Positions 1 through 4,438 of a DNA stretch of 5,677 nucleotides are shown here, piece after piece. Location: contig JAFMQQ010000237.1 in NCBI GenBank assembly GCA_017354595.1, positions 1 through 5,677 on the forward strand, written 5' to 3'. Within the stretch, counting starts at the first letter, position 1. Each line of letters opens with the position of its first letter. The notes beneath the pieces were generated by a model that made no database searches, was not told the DNA's origin, and saw only the letters and a list, made by a program, of their open reading frames with translations. The position numbers and the translations under genes were made by a program. This stretch comes from Micromonosporaceae bacterium. GTDB taxonomy: Bacteria > Actinomycetota > Actinomycetes > Mycobacteriales > Micromonosporaceae.

Positions 1-891
1 GGCCGCCGAGGCCAGCCGGCGCCGCCAGCCCATGCCGGCCGCGACCGCCGCCGCGATGTCGTCGAAGGTGTGCCGCTGGTAGTGCAGCAGCGCTTCGCTT
101 TCCCCGCTGTCCACCCAGTCGGTCGCGTACTCGGCTGTGCTGAAGGCGGACTCCGGCAGCGGCGGTACGCCCATCGCGGCCAGCAGGCGGGTCAGGTACT
201 CGCGGTAGGTCAGCTGGCAGGACTCGCCACCGCCGACGAACAGCGTGCGGTCCCACACCTGCGGTGTGGTCAGCGCATTGGCGATCGCCAGCCCGGCATC
301 GTCGGCGTGCATCGCCTCGATCCGGTTCTCCAGCCCGATCTCGAACATGATCGGGTGCGGGTCGCGCGGCCCCAGGATCGGTACGTCGGTCAGGCGCAGC
401 ACGCACCACCGCAGCCCCGATCCGGCCACCAGCTGTTCGCACCGGATCTTATGTTCGGTGTATGCGTTGGTGGCGGCGACCGGGTCAGTGACCCGGCGCG
501 GTGGCGGCTTGTCCAATGTGTACCCGTGAACGTCGAATGTGGACGTGAACAGCAGCGCCGGAGGTTCGGGCTGTGCCTGGCAGGCGGCGATGAGGTGTTC
601 GGTACCGTCCACATTGACCTCACGGGCGTACCCCGGACGCTCTTCGCTGGCCGGCGGGATGACCGCAGCGAGGTGTACCACCGCCTCGACCCCCTGCACC
701 GCGGCCGCAACCGCCGGAGCGTTCCTGATGTCGCCCCACGCCACCTGCGCGCCGGCCGGCAGCCGGGCGGCCCAACGCCGGTGCGTGGCGTCGGGTAGCG
801 CGAGGCAGCGCACCCGGTGCCCGGCACGCAGCAGCTGCGGCAGCGTGTGCGAGCCGATGTTCCCGCTCGCACCGGTCAACAGCAAATGCAC
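1..891 (-). CDS. Extended SDR: NAD(P)-dependent epimerase/dehydratase-family protein, C-terminus cut by window edge
   Basis: The reading frame opens at a GTG (bases 889-891 on the minus strand) and stays open for 297 codons to base 1, so only the C-terminal end is missing. The start gives VHLLLTGASGNIG, the first beta strand and Rossmann turn expected at the very N-terminus, with dinucleotide-binding GxxGxxG at residues 7, 10 and 13. A TSTFDVHG stretch (residues 116-123) matches the SSxxVYG strand of extended SDRs, making Thr118 the likely catalytic Ser/Thr. Tyr144 and Lys148 form the YxxxK pair. HADDAG (195-200) is the usual late extended-SDR motif. GGAGG (896-900) lies four bases before the GTG and supports this start. 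The gene follows the steroid-reductase-like gene by 32 bases and is probably cotranscribed with it. Family assignment is firm. The substrate is not readable: sugar nucleotide epimerase, 3-beta-hydroxysteroid dehydrogenase-like enzyme and reductase all remain possible, and the neighbour mildly favours a lipid or steroid substrate. Confidence 0.9.
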   Translation of the reverse strand, partial: MHLLLTGASGNIGSHTLPQLLRAGHRVRCLALPDATHRRWAARLPAGAQVAWGDIRNAPAVAAAVQGVEAVVHLAAVIPPASEERPGYAREVNVDGTEHLIAACQAQPEPPALLFTSTFDVHGYTLDKPPPRRVTDPVAATNAYTEHKIRCEQLVAGSGLRWCVLRLTDVPILGPRDPHPIMFEIGLENRIEAMHADDAGLAIANALTTPQVWDRTLFVGGGESCQLTYREYLTRLLAAMGVPPLPESAFSTAEYATDWVDSGESEALLHYQRHTFDDIAAAVAAGMGWRRRLASAA

Positions 892-895
892 GGCG

Positions 896-900
896 CCTCC
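896..900 (-). promoter_or_regulatory. Ribosome binding site of the SDR gene
   Basis: The minus strand reads GGAGG followed by CGCC and then GTG. The spacing of four bases is short, but this is the only strong Shine-Dalgarno match in the 32-base gap, and it fixes the start at base 891. Confidence 0.7.
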
Positions 901-903
901 AGA

Positions 904-939
904 AGCACGAACGAGAGCACGAACTAGAGCACGAACGGG
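904..939 (-). repeat. Three tandem copies of a 12-bp unit across a stop codon
   Basis: Plus-strand units are AGCACGAACGAG (904-915), AGCACGAACTAG (916-927) and AGCACGAACGGG (928-939); the first ten bases are nearly invariant and only the tail differs. On the minus strand the first copy encodes the terminal Phe-Val-Leu of the reductase-like protein. The next copy begins at or beside its TAG stop (924-926), and the rest would read FVLS-FVLL in the same frame if the stop were absent. The array fills most of the gap before the SDR gene and ends just upstream of that gene's GGAGG. Confidence 0.9.
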
Positions 940-1679
940 ATCAGCGCGCGCCGGTCGGCGGGGTAGTCGGGGAACATCTCCCGGTACCACGCGTGGTGCG
1001 CCAGCGCCCGCGGCGCCAGGTTCGCCGTGGTGTACGCGGCGAAGGCCAGCCCGGGCAGCGACCAGGTGGCCACCGCCCAACCGGCCCACTCGACCATCTC
1101 GCCGAGGTAGTTGGGGCAGGAGACCAACTCGAACGCCCCGCCGTGCGGTACCCGGTACCCGGCCTGGCCGGGTGGGCGCAGCCGGCGCAGGGTACGGTCG
1201 GCGGCGATGTTGAGCGCCATGCCGCACAGGAACAGCGCGCCCCCGGCGAGCATCCGCGGATCGGTCAGCCAACCGTCGGGGTAGCTGCCGAACTCGCCGA
1301 CCCAGCGCCCGTTGATGTACCCGTTGAGCACGTTGAAACCCAGCGCGAGTGCCGGGATCGCGACCGGCATCCGGGCGCCGGGTCGCATCCGGAACGGGTA
1401 CACGAAGGCGCGGTGCACGTAGTGCAGCTCCCAGAACCCGAGCAGCAGCAGCGGTACCGGCTGCGCCCGGTTGCTCCCGGTGGCGTACACGGCGGCGAAG
1501 AGCAGGGCCGCCGGTGCCTCCATCACCACCCAGCCGAGCCGGGCCGGTACGGTCGGCCCGAAGCCGCGGCGCCGGTACCGGCCGTAGGGCGCGTTGATGA
1601 ACCGCAGCGCGACGAAGGTCGGCACGGCGAGCAGAAGTTCCAGTAGCACAAGGGCGCGGTACGACCCGGGAGCATGCAC
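924..1679 (-). CDS. Steroid 5-alpha-reductase (3-oxo-5-alpha-steroid 4-dehydrogenase) family membrane protein
   Basis: A 251-residue polytopic membrane protein whose C-terminal half closely resembles animal steroid 5-alpha-reductases: NIAADRTLRRLR, YRVPHGGAFE, PNYLGEMVEW, ATWSLPGLAFA, PRALAHHAWY and a terminal RRALIPFVL. By my recollection of human SRD5A2 (254 residues), its key residues recur here at a constant offset of three: Glu54 (Glu57), Tyr87 (Tyr91, offset four), Asn157 (Asn160), Asp161 (Asp164), Arg168 (Arg171), Asn190 (Asn193), Glu194 (Glu197), Arg224 (Arg227), His228 (His231) and Tyr232 (Tyr235). These bind NADPH and the 3-keto-4-ene group, so an NADPH-dependent C=C reductase in the cytoplasmic membrane is expected. 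I start at GTG 1677-1679 because it gives the family length and lies six bases after a -10-like TACAGT. An upstream in-frame ATG (1737-1739) would add 20 Gly/Arg-rich residues encoded by repetitive C-rich DNA. Substrate is inferred only by family: a steroid, or another enone/polyprenyl lipid. Confidence 0.88.
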   Translation of the reverse strand: MHAPGSYRALVLLELLLAVPTFVALRFINAPYGRYRRRGFGPTVPARLGWVVMEAPAALLFAAVYATGSNRAQPVPLLLLGFWELHYVHRAFVYPFRMRPGARMPVAIPALALGFNVLNGYINGRWVGEFGSYPDGWLTDPRMLAGGALFLCGMALNIAADRTLRRLRPPGQAGYRVPHGGAFELVSCPNYLGEMVEWAGWAVATWSLPGLAFAAYTTANLAPRALAHHAWYREMFPDYPADRRALIPFVL

Positions 1680-1685
1680 GCCACG

Positions 1686-1691
1686 ACTGTA
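1686..1691 (-). promoter_or_regulatory. Candidate -10 element giving a leaderless transcript of the reductase/SDR operon
   Basis: The minus strand reads TACAGT, six bases (CGTGGC), then the GTG start. TAnnnT placed about six or seven bases before a start codon is the usual arrangement of leaderless actinobacterial genes, and no Shine-Dalgarno site precedes this GTG. I see no convincing -35 hexamer at 17-19 bp. Confidence 0.45.
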
Positions 1692-1704
1692 GCGTCCGGC
1701 GCGG

Positions 1705-1746
1705 GCGCCCCGCCCCGAACCCCGAGCGCCCCGCCCCAACCCCCGG
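1705..1746. repeat. Imperfect 21-bp tandem repeat, C-rich, in the divergent intergenic region
   Basis: GCGCCCCGCCCC occurs at 1705-1716 and again at 1726-1737. Each copy is followed by a related nine-base tail (GAACCCCGA and AACCCCCGG), giving two 21-bp units. A shorter C-rich echo continues to about base 1758. The array lies upstream of the reductase start and would encode only Gly/Arg if translated, so I treat it as non-coding. Confidence 0.6.
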
Positions 1747-1766
1747 CCCCCGAGCCCGGCAGGGGT

Positions 1767-1809
1767 CCACTGTGGAGTTCCGCAGCCTTGGACGGGGCGA
1801 CTACAGTGG
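1767..1809. repeat. Spaced inverted repeat CCACTGT...ACAGTGG
   Basis: CCACTGT (1767-1773) is the reverse complement of ACAGTGG (1803-1809), about 29 bases apart. The left arm is itself part of CCAC-T-GTGG, a palindrome with an odd centre. The right arm contains TACAGT on the plus strand (1802-1807), a second -10-like hexamer. It could be an operator in this divergent region, but short arms at this distance also arise by chance. Confidence 0.35.
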
Positions 1810-1850
1810 TTGGGGCCGGAGGCGGCGAGCGGGGATCCGGGCTACCCTGC

Positions 1851-1871
1851 TAGCCTGGTCGTCTAGACCAG
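1851..1871 (+). promoter_or_regulatory. Candidate -10 (TAGCCT) with an overlapping hairpin/operator upstream of the roadblock gene
   Basis: TAGCCT (1851-1856) fits the TAnnnT actinobacterial -10; TACCCT (1843-1848) is an alternative. Overlapping it is CTGGTC (1855-1860), five bases, then GACCAG (1866-1871), a perfect 6-bp inverted repeat whose centre includes GTCTAGAC. The repeat would cover the predicted transcription start, a typical repressor position. No clear -35 is visible, so the promoter call is weak, while the inverted repeat itself is directly seen. Confidence 0.4.
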
Positions 1872-1900
1872 ATTGCCGCCCGACGGCGTACCCCATCAGC

Positions 1901-1907
1901 GAAGGAG
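1901..1907 (+). promoter_or_regulatory. Ribosome binding site of the roadblock gene
   Basis: GAAGGAG lies seven bases before the GTG at 1915. It decides this start over an upstream in-frame ATG at 1873, which has no comparable site and would add only 14 residues. Confidence 0.8.
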
Positions 1908-1914
1908 CGCGGAC

Positions 1915-2337
1915 GTGCCGCTCAGCTCACCGGCCCGGGATCTCCAGGCATCGATCAACGGTGTCCTCAAGAAGGTGCCGCACGCGCTCGCGGTCGTCCT
2001 GGGTACCGCCGACGGGCTGCTGGTCACCACGTCGGCCGGGCTGGACCGCGGGGTCGCCGACGAGCTGGCCGCGGTCGCCTGCGGCGTCGTCTTCATCGTC
2101 GCCGGAAGCCGGGTTCGGATGTTCGGGGACGACGAGGTCGATATCGCCGTCGTCCGGCTGCGCCGCCGGGTGCTCGTGGTCAAGCCGGTCGGCGACGAGT
2201 TCGTCCTGGCGACGGTCGCCGAGCCCGAGGTCGACGTGGCCGAGGCCTGCTCCACCACCGCCGAGCTGGCCCGGCGGGTGGCCAAGCTCATCACACCGGA
2301 GTTGCGCGAGGAGCTGCAGCAGGCGCTTCCGATGTGA
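1915..2337 (+). CDS. Roadblock/LC7 domain protein
   Basis: A 140-residue single-domain protein with no signal peptide or membrane segment. Residues about 12-125 fit the roadblock/LC7 fold: an N-terminal helix, then HALAVVLGTADGLLVTTSAG (23-42, the DG turn between the first strands), the AxxLAAVACGVV helix (48-59), two strands in which VDIAVVRL (75-82) and VLVVKPVGDEFVLATVAE (86-103) match the family pattern, and a C-terminal amphipathic helix. Roadblock proteins dimerise and often regulate small Ras-like GTPases (MglB with MglA; the CvnB proteins of actinobacterial conservons). No GTPase, histidine kinase or DUF742 partner is in this window, so this is a stand-alone copy or the partner lies elsewhere. 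Its 3' end overlaps the convergent PAS-GGDEF gene by 47 bp. The GTG start is supported by GAAGGAG seven bases upstream. Biological role is unknown; a regulatory or scaffold function is inferred from the family. Confidence 0.85.
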   Translation: MPLSSPARDLQASINGVLKKVPHALAVVLGTADGLLVTTSAGLDRGVADELAAVACGVVFIVAGSRVRMFGDDEVDIAVVRLRRRVLVVKPVGDEFVLATVAEPEVDVAEACSTTAELARRVAKLITPELREELQQALPM

Positions 2338-3304
2338 GCGGGCGCCGCTTGTCGGTGTACATCCGGTGGTCGGCGAAGCGCAGCAACCGGTCGGCGTCGG
2401 CGGCACCCGGGGTGGAGACCGCGATCCCGACGCTGGCGGTGACGCCGACGGTCTGCCGGCCGACCACGATCGGCCGGGCCAGTGCCTGCCGGATCCGGCG
2501 GGCCAGATAGTCGGCGTGGATCGCATTGGCGACCCGGCATACCGCGAGGAACTCGTCGCCGTGCAGGCGGGCGGTCAGCTCGGCACCGCTGGTCGCGGCC
2601 CGCAGCCGCCGCGCGGTCTGGCGCAGCACCGCGTCGCCCACGTGGTGCCCGTACACGTCGTTGATCTGCTTGAAGCCGTCCAGGTCGATGAAGAAGACCG
2701 CGAGCTGCTCGATGTCCACTGTGGACTCATCCGGCTCCTCCGAGGCGGCGTCCAGCACCCGGTGCAGGTGGAGGTCGGCGTACCAGGCGTTGGGCAACCC
2801 GGTGAGGGTGTCGTGCGACGCCTGGTGCACCAGCCGCTGCTCCCAGTCGACCCGCTCGGTGATGTCGAAGAGCACCACCTGCGCGCAGGGCAGCCCGTCG
2901 AAGGTGACCTCGCTGGCGCGCGCCTCCACGAAGCAGGAGGTCTGCTCGGGCTCATCTTCGGGTGCCCTCCCGGGGCCCGCTGTGGGCTGATCTTCGCCTG
3001 CCCTCCCGGGGCGCGCTGTGGACCGGTGCAGGGCGTACTCACCGGCGGGCAGGCCGCTGCTGGTGCCGGTCGCACCGGTCGGCAGCGGCGACGCGCTCGG
3101 CCGCAGCAACTCGGCCAGCGGGCTGCCGACCAGCTCATCGGCGCCCCGCCCGGCGAGTGCCGCGCAGGCGGGGTTGGCGTAGCGGATCCGGCGCTTTCCC
3201 AGATCGCAGACGAGGATCGGTACCGGGGCCAGCTCCGCCAGGTCGGCCGGGGACACCGCACATGGCGGGGGAGTTTCCCGCAAGTCGACGTAGATCTCCT
3301 GCAC
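2291..3304 (-). CDS. PAS-GGDEF protein, probable diguanylate cyclase with HGDEF signature
   Basis: A 337-residue soluble protein from GTG at 3302-3304. Residues about 22-150 form a PAS sensor domain (PVPILVCDLGKRRIRYANPA at 28-47, ending in FDITERVDWEQRL). A short helix leads into a GGDEF domain (about 163-320). Seen there are HDTLTGLPN (164-172), FFIDLDGFKQIND (204-216) with metal-binding Asp207, GHHVGD (219-224), HGDEF (248-252), ASVGIAVS (290-297) and ADHRMYTDKR (311-320). This family makes cyclic di-GMP from two GTP. The first signature Gly is His here, and the RxxD feedback site is absent (residues 239-242 are SGAE). Between PAS strands lies a Pro/acidic insert containing a 12-residue tandem repeat (96-119). 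There is no EAL or HD-GYP domain. The start is uncertain: neither this GTG nor the next (3256) has a good Shine-Dalgarno site, and a TTG at 3283 follows AGGAG at 12 bases. The gene diverges from the kinase gene and overlaps the roadblock gene at its 3' end. Activity is likely but unproven. Confidence 0.88.
   Translation of the reverse strand: MQEIYVDLRETPPPCAVSPADLAELAPVPILVCDLGKRRIRYANPACAALAGRGADELVGSPLAELLRPSASPLPTGATGTSSGLPAGEYALHRSTARPGRAGEDQPTAGPGRAPEDEPEQTSCFVEARASEVTFDGLPCAQVVLFDITERVDWEQRLVHQASHDTLTGLPNAWYADLHLHRVLDAASEEPDESTVDIEQLAVFFIDLDGFKQINDVYGHHVGDAVLRQTARRLRAATSGAELTARLHGDEFLAVCRVANAIHADYLARRIRQALARPIVVGRQTVGVTASVGIAVSTPGAADADRLLRFADHRMYTDKRRPLTSEAPAAAPRATPV
2948..3019 (-). 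repeat. 36-bp tandem duplication inside the PAS-GGDEF gene
   Basis: Units at 2948-2983 and 2984-3019 agree at 32 of 36 positions by direct comparison; the differences are at unit positions 6, 14, 15 and 30. In the coding frame they give TARPGRAGEDQP (residues 96-107) and TAGPGRAPEDEP (108-119). The duplication is in frame and sits in a loop between GEYALHRS and CFVEARASEV, two strands of the PAS sheet, so it lengthens a surface loop without breaking the fold. Confidence 0.92.
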
Positions 3305-3367
3305 GGCGTCCAGTCTGCCGAAGTTGCGGCGGTACCGATACCCGTCGCGCCCCTGATACGGTGCGTC
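3305..3367. promoter_or_regulatory. 63-bp divergent control region between the PAS-GGDEF and kinase genes
   Basis: On the plus strand TACGGT (3357-3362) stands five bases before the kinase ATG (3368), with no Shine-Dalgarno site, consistent with a leaderless or nearly leaderless transcript. On the minus strand TATCGG, within the 3331-3342 palindrome GGTA-ccga-TACC, could be a -10 for the PAS-GGDEF gene. The palindrome lies between the two starts and could serve as a shared operator. No -35 hexamer is convincing for either direction. Confidence 0.4.
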
Positions 3368-4435
3368 ATGCGCACGCTGCCGGGTCTTGACCTGGAGCGC
3401 GCCGGCAGGTACCTGGTCGAGGCGGCCGGCGGGCGGCTGACCGGCGCGCTGCGCGCCGAGGTGATCGCGGGCGGCAAGTCCAACCTCACCTACCTGGTTC
3501 ACGGCGAGTCCGGCCGGGTGGTGGTACGCCGGCCGCCGCTGGGACTGGTGCTGCCCTCCGCGCACGACATGGCGCGCGAGTACCAGGTCACCTCGGCGCT
3601 GTACGGCGCCGGGTACCCGGTCGCCCGCCCGCTGCTGCTGGTCACCGACGAGGACGTGATCGGGGCGCCGTTCTACGTGATGGAGTACGTCCAGGGCGTG
3701 GTGCTGCGGGACGAGGCCGCCCCGGTCGGGACCGCCCCGCCCGCAAGCACCCCGGCCGCGGTCACACCGCTCGCAAGCACCCCGCTCGCGATCAGCGCGG
3801 CGCAGGCGCGGCACTGCGGCGAGCTGCTGGTCGACGCCCTGCTGCGACTGCATGCGATCGATCCGGCCGCGGCCGGCCTGGGCCGGCTCGGGCGCCCCGA
3901 GGGGTACCTGAGTCGCCAGGTGAGCCGCTGGCGCAAGCAGTGGGAGGCGTCCCGTACCCGGGAACTTCCACTGCTGGACAGCGTCGCCGACGAACTGGCC
4001 CGCCGGGTACCGGAGTCGCCGGAGCCGGCGATCGTGCACGGCGACTACCGGCTGGACAACGTGATGTTCTCCACCGACCTGTCGGCGGTCGCCGCGGTGA
4101 TGGACTGGGAGATGGCCACGGTAGGCGACCCGCTCGCCGATGTCGGCCTGCTGGTGGTGTACACGGACATGCCGGCGCCGCGGGTGCAGCCGCTGCTGCC
4201 CGGGTTCCCGGGCGGCCCGGACCTGGCCCGGCGGTACGCGGCGGGCAGCGGCCTACCGACCGACCGGCTGGACTGGTATGTGGCGCTGGGCGCCTACAAG
4301 CTCGCCGTCATCTGCGAGGGGATCCACGCCCGGTACCTGCGCGGCAAGACGGTCGGCGCGGGTTTCGAGCGGATCGGCGAGACAGTGGTACCGCTGCTGG
4401 AGTTGGCCGGGCAGGCGCTGGGCCGGAAGGATTAG
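3368..4435 (+). CDS. APH-fold kinase of the ACAD10/ACAD11-LvaA type (probable hydroxyacyl-CoA kinase)
   Basis: A 355-residue cytoplasmic protein with the aminoglycoside-phosphotransferase fold. Visible motifs in order: GGKSNLTY (35-42, nucleotide-binding hairpin), VVVRRPPLG (51-59), Glu71 in REYQV (helix C position), the hinge FYVMEYVQG (102-110), the catalytic loop HGDYRLDN (224-231; Asp226 and Asn231), and MDWEMATVGDPLADVG (245-260) with metal-binding Asp246. The Arg-Pro-Pro-Gly strand and the DWEMATVGDPLAD signature are typical of the subfamily fused to acyl-CoA dehydrogenase in eukaryotic ACAD10/11 and of Pseudomonas LvaA, rather than antibiotic-resistance APHs. Those enzymes phosphorylate the 4-hydroxyl of 4-hydroxyacyl-CoAs. 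The dehydrogenase partner follows after three bases. A low-complexity Ala/Pro/Thr insert (about 118-142) separates the N- and C-lobes and contains a short repeat. The ATG lies five bases after a -10-like TACGGT. Fold and subfamily are well supported; the exact acyl chain is unknown. Confidence 0.88.
   Translation: MRTLPGLDLERAGRYLVEAAGGRLTGALRAEVIAGGKSNLTYLVHGESGRVVVRRPPLGLVLPSAHDMAREYQVTSALYGAGYPVARPLLLVTDEDVIGAPFYVMEYVQGVVLRDEAAPVGTAPPASTPAAVTPLASTPLAISAAQARHCGELLVDALLRLHAIDPAAAGLGRLGRPEGYLSRQVSRWRKQWEASRTRELPLLDSVADELARRVPESPEPAIVHGDYRLDNVMFSTDLSAVAAVMDWEMATVGDPLADVGLLVVYTDMPAPRVQPLLPGFPGGPDLARRYAAGSGLPTDRLDWYVALGAYKLAVICEGIHARYLRGKTVGAGFERIGETVVPLLELAGQALGRKD
3742..3784 (+). repeat. 13-bp direct repeat in the kinase inter-lobe insert
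   Basis: CGCAAGCACCCCG occurs at 3742-3754 and 3772-3784, a 30-bp (ten-codon) period. It encodes the recurring Ala-Ser-Thr-Pro of a linker reading PASTPAAVTPLASTPLA. The period keeps the frame. The linker is Ala/Pro/Thr-rich and likely flexible. Confidence 0.75.
4425..4430 (+). promoter_or_regulatory. Ribosome binding site of the acyl-CoA dehydrogenase gene, inside the kinase 3' end
   Basis: GGAAGG lies eight bases before the ATG at 4439 and within the last codons of the kinase gene, whose TAG stop is at 4433-4435. This layout indicates translational coupling of the two proteins. Confidence 0.75.
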
Positions 4436-4438
4436 GCG

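Noticed and set aside
70..1213. Plus-strand open frames opposite the SDR and reductase genes
   Set aside because: Low-complexity Arg/Ala/Gly/Pro translations in shadow frames; the minus-strand proteins carry full family motifs over the same bases.
924..1679. Isoprenylcysteine carboxyl methyltransferase as the identity of the membrane protein
   Set aside because: This related membrane fold was considered first, but the HYVHR, NGYINGR, PNYLGEMVEW and RALIPF motifs match steroid 5-alpha-reductases specifically.
1680..1739. Twenty-residue N-terminal extension of the reductase from ATG 1737-1739
   Set aside because: The Gly/Arg-rich sequence comes from a C-rich tandem repeat. The GTG at 1679 gives the family length and register and has a -10-like element at leaderless spacing.
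1772..3367. A plus-strand frame open from 1772 through to the kinase stop at 4435, suggesting an 887-residue fusion
   Set aside because: Only the part from 3368 has protein-family motifs. The upstream part runs out of frame through the roadblock gene and antisense to the PAS-GGDEF gene, with Ser/Arg/Pro/Gly-rich composition typical of shadow frames in GC-rich DNA.
3305..4039. Upstream extension of the PAS-GGDEF gene to 582 residues
   Set aside because: The extra residues lie antisense to the well-supported kinase gene and show no domain motif; the PAS domain begins soon after the GTG at 3304.
3368..4435. Aminoglycoside resistance kinase
   Set aside because: The fold is shared, but the DWEMATVGDPLADVG and RRPPLG signatures and the coupled acyl-CoA dehydrogenase gene indicate the ACAD10/11-associated subfamily.
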